Positions 14,695-22,348 of a stretch of 64,000 nt of DNA are shown piece after piece. The notes below the pieces were generated by a model. The model searched no databases, was not told the origin of the DNA, and saw only the letters and a program-made list of their open reading frames with translations. Made by a program: the position numbers and the translations under genes. Position 1 is the stretch's first letter. Each line of letters starts with the position of its first letter. Source of the stretch: Pollutibacter sp044353505 (GTDB taxonomy: Bacteria > Bacteroidota > Bacteroidia > Chitinophagales > Chitinophagaceae); assembly GCA_044353505.1 (NCBI GenBank), contig JBILBU010000002.1:1-64000 (forward strand), in the 5' to 3' direction.

Positions 14695-17121
14695 TTATTT
14701 TCTGATTTCTGCGTTCAGCTGTTCTTCAAATTTTTTGGTGATGATGTTCATCATCTTATCAATCTCTTCATCTTTCATAGTTTTGCTTTCATCGAGAAAA
14801 CTAAAGTTCATGGCAAGGGATTGTTTGTCTTTGCCAAGTTTTTCATTTTTGAAAACATCAAACAACCTAAAGCTTTTTAATTGGGGTATGGCAAGTTTCT
14901 TGAGTGTGTTCTCAATATCTGAGTAAGGGAGGTGATTGTCTGTAACAAAGGAAAGATCGCGTTGTACTGCAGGAAATTTAGAAATTTCCTTATAGCGAAT
15001 AATTTCTTTTTTACTTGCTTTGAGCCACGCTTGCCAGTTGATATCTGCATACCAAACAGGAACCCTGATGTCAAATTTCTTGAGCATGCTTTCAGCGGGT
15101 CTTCCTATGGTTAACAGGATATCCGATTCTGTTGCTCCTGTGAGTATATAGTCAAAACGTTCATTTGATCCTACGCTGAAGTTGATTTTATTTATCCCGG
15201 ATTGTGTTTGCAGTGATCGCAAAACTCCTTTAAGATAATATAGGTCAGCCTCCTCCTCTTTTTTATTCCAAGATGTTTCATTAATCTTTCCTGTTGTGAA
15301 CAGTGCAAGATGATCCTGCTCGTGGTATGTTCCTTCGGATTTGGAATATGTTTTTCCAAATTCGAACAATTTTAAATTATCGTTTCGGTGATTGAGGTTT
15401 CTTGCCATGGTTTGAAGACCTGTTTCAAGCATGGTGAGGCGAAGGGTGTCTAGTTCTGAGCTGAGGTTATTGAGCATCCTCACCGCACTATTCAATTCAT
15501 CTGCTGAATAATTCTCGCTATGCGTAATTGAATTGTTTAGCATTTCGTTGAATCCAATGCCTACAAGAACAGTTGAAATTTTTTCACGTAATGGGTAATC
15601 TTGGTTGTTTTTTGTTACCGAAGGTGAAATGGTAATGCTGCCAGGAATTTCGATGTTGTCAAATCCATCTATTCTCATGATTTCTTCAACCAAATCAGCA
15701 GGAATATGAACATCTGTCTTGTGGGTTGGGGTCTTGACAGTAATTGATTCATCAGTTTCACTAAGGATATCAAATCCCATTCCCGTTAAGATATTTTTTG
15801 TTGTGATCTTCTCATACACCTTGCCACTCATTTTAGTTAAGTAAGCGTGATCAAGTTTGATAACAGGTTGTGTTGCAGGTGATGGATATAGGTCAACCGG
15901 ATCTGTCTCCACCTTGCCGTTTGCATATTCAGCAATGAGCAGGGTTGCTTTTTTTAGTGCTTCTAATGTTTGGCCAATGTCTACACTTTTTTCGAAATGG
16001 GTAGCTGCGTCTGTTCTGAGGTTGTGTCTGAAAGAGCTCTTTCTAATCGTTACAGGGTGAAACCATGCGCTTTCTAAAAAGATGTTTTTTGTTGAGTCTG
16101 TTACGCCACTTTCTATCCCTCCAAAAACACCGCCTATACACATTGGCCTATTTGTATCGTCGCAAATCATTAAGTCGCCAGCATCCAGCTTTCTTTCTTT
16201 TTCATCCAGTCCAATAAATGGGGTTCCGGCATTCAGATTCTTTATTCTCACCCTATTCCCACTAATCTTTTCAGCATCAAATGCATGCAAGGGTTGCCCT
16301 ACATCATGCAATATATAGTTGGTGATGTCTACGATATTATTAATAGGGCGCTGGCCAATTGCTTTCAATCTTTGTTGAATCCATTTTGGAGCAGGTGTTA
16401 CTTGAATATCTTTAATCAGCATTCCGCTATAACGCAAGCAATCATCTTGGTTTTCTACTTCAACTTCAATTGGACAGGGTTTTCCTTTTATTGATAGGTC
16501 ATGTTTTAATTTGATGATGGGTTGAATATGGGTTCCTTCATGATGGTTAAGCCAGGAACAGACATCTCTGGCAACACCAAGGTGACTCATTGCATCACTT
16601 CTATTGGGGGTTAATCCGATATAAATGATATCGTCTTCATAGGGTTCAAACAATTCAGCAACCTTTATGCCTATTTCTGTTGATGCCTCCAGTATCCTAA
16701 TTCCACTATGGTCGGTACCTAATCCAATTTCATCGTCTGCGCAGATCATCCCTTGGCTTTCAACTCCCCTGATCTTGGCTAGTTTCATGGTGAGCGGGTC
16801 GCCAGATGAAGGATATATTGTTGTGCCCACTGGAGCAACAATTACTTTTTGCCCTGCAGCTACATTTGGAGCACCACATACAATTTGTAATGGGGTTGCG
16901 GCTCCAATATCCACTGTTGTTACTGAAAGCCTGTCGGCATTGGGGTGTTTTTCGACACTGAGCACCTGTCCGGTTATCAAGCCCTGCAAATTCCCCTTTA
17001 CTTCCTGGTAGGCTTCAGCGCCTTCCACTTCTAAACCAATGGAATTCAATATCTCCGATAACTTATCGTGACCGATAGGCATACTGAAATAATCCATTAG
17101 CCATTTGTATGAAATTGTCAT
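14695..17121 (-). CDS. pheT: Phenylalanyl-tRNA synthetase beta subunit
   Basis: With PheS this forms the alpha2-beta2 enzyme that charges tRNA-Phe. The 808 residues contain the N-terminal MTISYKWLMDYF segment, the EMAP-like tRNA-binding domain (about 40-150, VEKHPNADRLSVTTVD, ICGAPNVAAGQKV), the B3/B4 editing domain (about 210-400, RPINNIVDITNYILHDVGQPLHAFD), the B5 domain, the core, and a C-terminal FDX-ACB anticodon-binding domain (FPAVQRDLSFV). pheS is not in the window. It is the first gene of the group leading to zapA and rny. Confidence 0.97.
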   Translation of the reverse strand: MTISYKWLMDYFSMPIGHDKLSEILNSIGLEVEGAEAYQEVKGNLQGLITGQVLSVEKHPNADRLSVTTVDIGAATPLQIVCGAPNVAAGQKVIVAPVGTTIYPSSGDPLTMKLAKIRGVESQGMICADDEIGLGTDHSGIRILEASTEIGIKVAELFEPYEDDIIYIGLTPNRSDAMSHLGVARDVCSWLNHHEGTHIQPIIKLKHDLSIKGKPCPIEVEVENQDDCLRYSGMLIKDIQVTPAPKWIQQRLKAIGQRPINNIVDITNYILHDVGQPLHAFDAEKISGNRVRIKNLNAGTPFIGLDEKERKLDAGDLMICDDTNRPMCIGGVFGGIESGVTDSTKNIFLESAWFHPVTIRKSSFRHNLRTDAATHFEKSVDIGQTLEALKKATLLIAEYANGKVETDPVDLYPSPATQPVIKLDHAYLTKMSGKVYEKITTKNILTGMGFDILSETDESITVKTPTHKTDVHIPADLVEEIMRIDGFDNIEIPGSITISPSVTKNNQDYPLREKISTVLVGIGFNEMLNNSITHSENYSADELNSAVRMLNNLSSELDTLRLTMLETGLQTMARNLNHRNDNLKLFEFGKTYSKSEGTYHEQDHLALFTTGKINETSWNKKEEEADLYYLKGVLRSLQTQSGINKINFSVGSNERFDYILTGATESDILLTIGRPAESMLKKFDIRVPVWYADINWQAWLKASKKEIIRYKEISKFPAVQRDLSFVTDNHLPYSDIENTLKKLAIPQLKSFRLFDVFKNEKLGKDKQSLAMNFSFLDESKTMKDEEIDKMMNIITKKFEEQLNAEIRK

Positions 17122-17126
17122 AGATG

Positions 17127-17134
17127 CAAATATA
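17127..17134 (-). promoter_or_regulatory. -7 promoter box for pheT
   Basis: On the minus strand this reads TATATTTG, an exact TAnnTTTG match ending five bases before the pheT ATG. It predicts a leaderless or nearly leaderless mRNA. No -33 TTG is seen. Confidence 0.5.
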
Positions 17135-17150
17135 AGAAGGTTGAGGATGG

Positions 17151-17226
17151 TTTAGGTGTTTAGGGGTTTAGTTGTTGAGTTGTTCAGGCCTCAAAGACTA
17201 AACGACTAATCGACTAAACAAATCAA
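17151..17226. repeat. Palindrome of 8 bp units, copy 1
   Basis: The left arm is built of octamers TTTAGGTG, TTTAGGGG, TTTAGTTG, TTGAGTTG; the right arm is built of GACTAAAC, GACTAATC, GACTAAAC, AAATCAAC. The arms can pair imperfectly. The same design recurs at 20939-20992 and 29434-29495. Confidence 0.75.
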
Positions 17227-17428
17227 CAGATAACTTCTCTCAACTGTTAACAACACCACGTCCAATGTCAACAACCTGCCATTTTCTGTTAATACTGTTG
17301 TGGATTGGGTGTTGTTATTAATGTTTTTTTAAAATCCAAGAAGCTTGGCGGCTAGATGGTATATTCGCTTATGGCAGGCAAATGCTGTAAAAAAGCAAAA
17401 GTTTCAAAAGTCATAAACATGTGAAACG

Positions 17429-18988
17429 ATGGATACGACGAATCTAAATAGGGATAGGAGAAACAAGAGAAAGACGGGTACTGAGTTTAATTCACTGGCA
17501 TACGGGAAGGTGCCTCCTCAGTCGCGCGAGCTGGAGGAAGCTGTATTAGGCGCTGTGATGCTGGAGCGTGCTGCTTTTGATATCGTTATCAATATTTTAA
17601 AGCCTGAGTGTTTTTATGTTGATGCACATCAGTTGATTTTTAGTGCAATCGTTAGGTTGAATGGTGAAAGCAAACCAATTGACTTGCTTACCGTTGTTGA
17701 AGAGCTTAAGGTAATGGAAATGCTTGATCAGGTCGGTGGACCATATTATATTTCCAAACTTACCAATGCTGTTGTATCTGCGGCAAATATTGAGGCCCAC
17801 GCCCGAATCGTACAAGAGAAATTTATTCAGCGAGAGCTTATACGCATCAGCAGTGAAATTATTACGGATGCATACGATGAATCTACAGATGTGTTTGAGT
17901 TGCTCGACAGTGCAGAGCAGAAGTTATTTGAGATTGCAAACAATCAACTTAAAAAAGAATTTGATACCCTTGGAAGAAGTGTAATGGATACCCTAAACCG
18001 CATTGATGAAATGCGAGCCAGGAATGAAGACATCACGGGTGTTCCTTCAGGATTTCCAAGTCTGGACAATACCACCTATGGCTGGCAGAAGTCGGATCTG
18101 ATCATCCTTGCTGCAAGACCATCCGTGGGTAAGACAGCCTTTGCGCTAAACTTGGCCAGGAATGCTGCAATGCATCCAACCAAGCCAACGTCTGTGGCTT
18201 TCTTCAGTTTGGAGATGAGTACGGGACAGCTTGTTCAACGTATTTTGTCTGCCGAAAGTGAGATTCATCTTTCCAAAATCTCAAGAGGACGCATGGAGGA
18301 TTATGAGATGCAGCAATTATACAAGAAGGGAATTGAGCCGCTAACCAAAGCCCAATTGTTTATTGATGATTCTGCTGCGTTAAATATTTTTGAGTTGCGT
18401 GCGAAATGTCGCAGGCTAAAAAGTTTGCATAATGTAGGACTCATCATTATTGATTATCTACAGCTCATGAGTGGTTCAAGTGAGAATAGGAATTCAAATC
18501 GGGAGCAAGAGATCAGTACGATTTCCAGAAACCTCAAGCAGTTGGCAAAAGAGCTTCAGGTGCCCATCATTGCCCTAAGTCAGTTGAGTCGTGAAGTTGA
18601 AAAAAGAAAAGAGAGCAACAAGGTTCCTCAGCTTTCAGATCTTCGTGAATCGGGTGCAATCGAACAAGATGCAGATATGGTGATGTTTTTGTACAGGCCA
18701 GATTATTATGACATCACCACAAATGATATGGGGGAGGACACCAAGGGTGATGTATTTGTAAAGATTGCTAAGCACCGTAATGGTTCATTGGAGAATATCA
18801 AATTGAAAGCGAAACTGCACATACAAAAATTTGAAGAGTCCGAAAGCATTGATCCATTTGGAAGGGGCATGCCTGAAGGCGGAAATTGGAAGCCTGTCTC
18901 TGAAGATCCAGGGGCTAAGCTATTTATTCAAAAGGGTAGTAGGATGAACGATGTTGGCGATGCTGACATCGAGGATACTCCATTCTAG
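17429..18988 (+). CDS. dnaB: Replicative DNA helicase DnaB
   Basis: DnaB is the hexameric helicase that unwinds DNA at the replication fork. The 519 residues contain the N-terminal primase-interacting domain (about 30-130, PPQSRELEEAVLGAVMLE) and the RecA-like domain. Walker A is ARPSVGKTA (about 229-237), Walker B is LIIIDYLQLM, and H4/DnaB motifs are EISTISRNLKQLAKEL and SDLRESGAIEQDADMV. No intein is present. The last residues, DADIEDTPF, resemble the acidic-Pro-Phe tip of SSB. rsmE follows after 22 bases. Confidence 0.97.
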   Translation: MDTTNLNRDRRNKRKTGTEFNSLAYGKVPPQSRELEEAVLGAVMLERAAFDIVINILKPECFYVDAHQLIFSAIVRLNGESKPIDLLTVVEELKVMEMLDQVGGPYYISKLTNAVVSAANIEAHARIVQEKFIQRELIRISSEIITDAYDESTDVFELLDSAEQKLFEIANNQLKKEFDTLGRSVMDTLNRIDEMRARNEDITGVPSGFPSLDNTTYGWQKSDLIILAARPSVGKTAFALNLARNAAMHPTKPTSVAFFSLEMSTGQLVQRILSAESEIHLSKISRGRMEDYEMQQLYKKGIEPLTKAQLFIDDSAALNIFELRAKCRRLKSLHNVGLIIIDYLQLMSGSSENRNSNREQEISTISRNLKQLAKELQVPIIALSQLSREVEKRKESNKVPQLSDLRESGAIEQDADMVMFLYRPDYYDITTNDMGEDTKGDVFVKIAKHRNGSLENIKLKAKLHIQKFEESESIDPFGRGMPEGGNWKPVSEDPGAKLFIQKGSRMNDVGDADIEDTPF

Positions 18989-19010
18989 AAAAGTTTATCA
19001 GCTTCAGATT

Positions 19011-19706
19011 ATGAGTGCATTACCCTTATTTTATTTTCCTTCACTTCAACAGGCTGCTGGTTCGGTGTTGCTCGATGAAGAAACCAGACGCCACGCTATT
19101 ACTGTACTGCGCATGCAGCCTCAAGAATCCATGATGCTGACCGATGGCTTGGGCGTTTCAGCAATCGCAACAATCGATAAAGCAGATAAAAAATCTCTAC
19201 TCGTTAGCATAGCTAAGGTTGAGCATCACCCAGCACCTGAAAGGAAAATGATGCTCGGCGTTTCATTGTTGAAGAATGGAGCCAGATTTGAGTGGATGCT
19301 TGAAAAGGTGACTGAAATTGGAATCACAGAAATTATTCCAATCCTATCTGAAAGAACAGAACGTCAGCACTTCCGTCAGGAACGGTTTCAGCAAATTCTT
19401 GTGAGTGCATCATTGCAATCTGGCAGATTCCATTTTCCGGTGTTGCACGCCCCAATAAAATTTTCTAGCCTTTTTGATATTCAACTTCCTGCCGCAAGGT
19501 TCATTGCTCACTGCATGGAAGGACAAAAGCATAAGCTGCTTGGACAGTTTAAAGACAGTATTGTATTGGTTGGTCCGGAAGGAGATTTTACAGAGGCTGA
19601 ATTGGATCTTGCGATACAACATGCATTCGTGGGCGTAAGTTTAGGTGATACAAGGCTGCGCAGCGAAACAGCAGGGGTAGTTGCAGCAACTATGTTGAGG
19701 CCCTAA
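19011..19706 (+). CDS. rsmE: 16S rRNA (uracil1498-N3)-methyltransferase
   Basis: From the ATG at 19011 (MSALPLFYFPS) the protein has 231 residues, the normal length. It has an N-terminal PUA-like domain and a SPOUT knot domain with GVSLLKNGARFEWMLEKVTEIG, IVLVGPEGDFTEAE and LGDTRLRSETAGVVA. These make up the SAM-binding knot. It methylates U1498 of 16S rRNA in the assembled 30S subunit. Earlier in-frame starts lie inside dnaB and lack homology, so they are rejected. It ends two bases from the convergent pyrD stop. Confidence 0.95.
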   Translation: MSALPLFYFPSLQQAAGSVLLDEETRRHAITVLRMQPQESMMLTDGLGVSAIATIDKADKKSLLVSIAKVEHHPAPERKMMLGVSLLKNGARFEWMLEKVTEIGITEIIPILSERTERQHFRQERFQQILVSASLQSGRFHFPVLHAPIKFSSLFDIQLPAARFIAHCMEGQKHKLLGQFKDSIVLVGPEGDFTEAELDLAIQHAFVGVSLGDTRLRSETAGVVAATMLRP

Positions 19707-19708
19707 TA

Positions 19709-20764
19709 TTAAATTGATAAAGCGCGACAGATTTTTTTTGCTATTGCTGGTCCTTCATAGATGAAGCCAGTCCACACCTGAACAAGCGATGCACCAGCAT
19801 CTATTTTTTCTTTTGCGTCTTCTCCGGTGAATATTCCCCCACTTGCAATTACAGGTATCTTTCCTTGGGTTAAGGAAATAATTGTTTTCAAGATTTGATC
19901 TGATGTTTCTTTAAGCGGACGGCCACTTAGTCCACCCATCCCAATTTTCTCAGCCATTTGTTTTGAAGCTAAGGAGAGGTGTGCTCTTGATATGGTGGTG
20001 TTGCTTGAAACAATGCCATCCAATTTAACGATCGTAGAAATTTCTGCGATGTCGGTTAATTGTTCCTTGGTGAGGTCTGGTGCAATCTTAAGTAGGATTG
20101 GTTTTTGCGTGGCTCTTTTTGCATTATGTTCCTGGAGTGTTCCGAGAATTTTTAACAGGGAATCTTTGTCTTGCAAAGCCCTTAATCCCGGGGTGTTGGG
20201 GGAGCTTACATTCACTGCAAAATAGTCAACCACATCAAAAAGTTCATTGAAGCAGAGCAGGTAGTCTTTCCAGGCATCTTCATTTGGGGTGACTTTATTT
20301 TTACCAATATTTCCACCAATAATCATGCGCTTGCCGGAAGGAGTTCCTTCATTTTTTACTTTCCATGTTGTAAGCCTTTCCTTGATTGCAGCTACACCAT
20401 CATTATTAAAACCCATCCTGTTGATGAGTGCCTTATCTGCAGGCAGTCTAAAAAGCCTAGGTTTTTCATTTCCTTCCTGTGGTAGTGGAGTAACTGTGCC
20501 TATTTCAACGAATCCGAAGCCTAATGTCTCCAATTCTCTTAAGTAAGCTGCATTCTTGTCAAATCCTGCACCTAGGCCAACTGGATTTTTGAATTTCAAT
20601 CCGAATAGTGCTGTTTCAAGTGAAGGAAAATCTTGACTAAACCATGCGCCAATCAGTTTTCGGATTGGGCTGATGGAGCAGGCTGTTTTCAGCATGTTCA
20701 TTGAAACGTAGTGCGCTTTTTCAGCATCAAGTAGAAATAAGGTATTTCGTATCAGCGAGTACAT
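19709..20764 (-). CDS. pyrD: Dihydroorotate dehydrogenase (quinone), class 2
   Basis: This enzyme oxidises dihydroorotate to orotate in pyrimidine synthesis, passing electrons to quinone. The 351 residues include the N-terminal membrane-association helices (MYSLIRNTLFLLDAEKAHYV) that mark class 2. FMN-binding segments are NPVGLGAGFDKNA and GSGG-like VIASGGIFTGEDA. The substrate loop with the catalytic Ser is AVNVSSPNTPGLR, and FVEIGTVTPLPQEGN is also typical. It is transcribed alone. Confidence 0.97.
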   Translation of the reverse strand: MYSLIRNTLFLLDAEKAHYVSMNMLKTACSISPIRKLIGAWFSQDFPSLETALFGLKFKNPVGLGAGFDKNAAYLRELETLGFGFVEIGTVTPLPQEGNEKPRLFRLPADKALINRMGFNNDGVAAIKERLTTWKVKNEGTPSGKRMIIGGNIGKNKVTPNEDAWKDYLLCFNELFDVVDYFAVNVSSPNTPGLRALQDKDSLLKILGTLQEHNAKRATQKPILLKIAPDLTKEQLTDIAEISTIVKLDGIVSSNTTISRAHLSLASKQMAEKIGMGGLSGRPLKETSDQILKTIISLTQGKIPVIASGGIFTGEDAKEKIDAGASLVQVWTGFIYEGPAIAKKICRALSI

Positions 20765-20831
20765 GTTGCGAAGGTAAAGGATAACACAGAGACGAAAACA
20801 ACTTATGGTTAATCACTTAAGATGACATTCC

Positions 20832-21089
20832 CACCTTACTTTGTCATTATCTTCTCTTTTTCTGTCATCCCTCCACCCTACAGTCTGTCATCCCGAACGC
20901 AGTGAGGGATCTGAATTCGCGGAATCCTTGAATATAATGTTTAGTTGTTTAGTTGATTAGCCCTAAATAACTAAACGCCTAAACAACTAAACATTTATTT
21001 TAGATCCCTCACTGCGTTCGGGATGACAATGTAAGGGGGCGCTGCGCTCGAGATGACAGCGTGGGCGGTGGTGATGACAGAGTAAGGTG
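20832..21089. mobile_element. Nested inverted-repeat element (MITE-like)
   Basis: The outermost arms, 20832-20847 and 21074-21089, are 16 bp inverted repeats with one mismatch. Inside them lies a perfect 26 bp inverted repeat (20887-20912 and 21002-21027; core ATCCCGAACGCAGTGAGGGA). Inside this lies the palindrome of TTTAGTTG/CTAAACAA octamers at 20939-20992. Further GTCAT / ATGAC units are scattered between. There is no transposase gene, so it would be a non-autonomous element or a folded-RNA repeat. The core resembles dispersed intergenic repeats I associate with Bacteroidota genomes, but I cannot confirm copies elsewhere. Confidence 0.75.
20939..20992. repeat. Palindrome of 8 bp units, copy 2
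   Basis: The left arm is TTTAGTTG TTTAGTTG ATTAG; the right arm is CTAAATAA CTAAACGC CTAAACAA CTAAAC. The strict 8 bp period and arm polarity match copies 1 and 3. This copy sits in the loop of the larger inverted-repeat element. Confidence 0.85.
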
Positions 21090-21181
21090 TTGGGATGAAC
21101 TCTAGGCAGACTTTAATTTTATGGTTAACTTTAGCGGGTTAAGATCCAATAATTAGTGTAGCAATTTTAAAAAGTTTGTAT

Positions 21182-22261
21182 ATGAGTAATGATAGATCTC
21201 TTCGTGTTCTCGTTGTTGGATGTGGTAATATGGGCGCTTCACATGCGATGGCGTATAAAACCATGGATTGTGTTGAGATCTGTGGCATTGTATCAACAGG
21301 AAAGAGTAAGGATATATTGAATGAAAAACTTGGAGGAGGCTATCCGCTTTTTAGTGATTATGCAGAGGCACTAGAAAAGACTGCCCCAGATGCTGTTTGT
21401 ATATCTACCTATCCTGATACCCATGAGTCTTTTGCCATCATGGCATTTGAAAAGGGGTGTCATGTTTTTATTGAGAAGCCAGTTGCGGATAGTGTTGAAG
21501 GTGCAGAGCGGGTGGCTGCTGCATCAAAAAAAGCAGGAAAGAAATTAGTGATTGGTTATATTCTTCGTCATCATCCTTCATGGATCAAGTTCATTGAGCT
21601 CGCTCAACAATTGGGTAAGCCTTTGGTAATGCGCATGAATCTAAATCAACAGAGTCATGGTTATATGTGGGATGTTCATCGCAATTTGATGAAAAGCTTA
21701 AGTCCAATTGTAGATTGCGGAGTTCATTATATCGATGTGATGTGTCAGATGGTTAGGTCAAAGCCAATACAGGTTTCAGCGATTGGGGCTAGGCTCACAA
21801 ATGATATCCCTGAAGGAAATTACAACTACGGCCAATTGCAAATTCGTTTTGAAGATGGTTCAGTAGGTTGGTATGAGGCTGGTTGGGGACCAATGATCAG
21901 TGAAACCGCTTTCTTTATAAAAGATGTGATTGGTCCGGATGGTTCTGTGTCGATTGTTGCGAAGGAAGCTGGATCTTCAGGTAAGTCAGATTCTGTAGCT
22001 GCACATACCAAGACTGAATCTTTGAGGAGGCACTATGCAAGCATTGATTTATCCAATGAATTTACGCGCAAGGACGAATGGATTGACCTTACAGACGAGC
22101 CAGATCATCAAGAACTTTGCAACCGTGAGCAGGCCTATTTCCTCAATGCAATTCTTCAAGATATTGATTTGACAGATCATGTCGAAGATGCTGTAAACAG
22201 CCTTCGTATTGCATTTGCCTGTGATGAGAGTGTGCGAACTGGCATGGCGGTTAAACTCTAA
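21182..22261 (+). CDS. Gfo/Idh/MocA family oxidoreductase
   Basis: This 359-residue protein has the N-terminal Rossmann fold with RVLVVGCGNMGASHA and the family hallmark FIEKPVADS, followed by the C-terminal alpha/beta domain with a GVHYIDVM segment that contains the usual catalytic His. Members are NAD(P)-dependent dehydrogenases acting on sugars, inositols or their derivatives. The ATG at 21182 is used; an in-frame TTG two codons earlier is less likely. No sugar-pathway neighbours help define the substrate. Confidence 0.9.
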   Translation: MSNDRSLRVLVVGCGNMGASHAMAYKTMDCVEICGIVSTGKSKDILNEKLGGGYPLFSDYAEALEKTAPDAVCISTYPDTHESFAIMAFEKGCHVFIEKPVADSVEGAERVAAASKKAGKKLVIGYILRHHPSWIKFIELAQQLGKPLVMRMNLNQQSHGYMWDVHRNLMKSLSPIVDCGVHYIDVMCQMVRSKPIQVSAIGARLTNDIPEGNYNYGQLQIRFEDGSVGWYEAGWGPMISETAFFIKDVIGPDGSVSIVAKEAGSSGKSDSVAAHTKTESLRRHYASIDLSNEFTRKDEWIDLTDEPDHQELCNREQAYFLNAILQDIDLTDHVEDAVNSLRIAFACDESVRTGMAVKL

Positions 22262-22348
22262 GCTTCTTATTGTTTTTATATAGTTTTTTAAAACTTGGTT
22301 TTGCACTTGCTTTTTTCAAACTAGTGAAGGTTACCTTGCAATTGGATT

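Larger units (their letters stand above)
17122..17428. other. 307 bp divergent intergenic region, pheT/dnaB
   Basis: This gap separates the divergent pheT and dnaB genes. It holds the pheT -7 box at 17127-17134, the 8 bp-unit palindrome at 17151-17226, and a further inverted pair (AACAACACC near 17249 and GGTGTTGTT near 17310). No open frame of interest is seen. A clear dnaB promoter is not visible; TATATTCG at 17360-17367 is a one-mismatch -7 box. Confidence 0.6.
20765..21181. other. 417 bp intergenic region, pyrD/oxidoreductase
   Basis: This divergent gap is nearly filled by the 258 bp inverted-repeat element at 20832-21089. A one-mismatch -7 box for pyrD (TACCTTCG on the minus strand, 20769-20776) ends four bases before its ATG. 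No protein-coding frame is supported. Confidence 0.7.
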
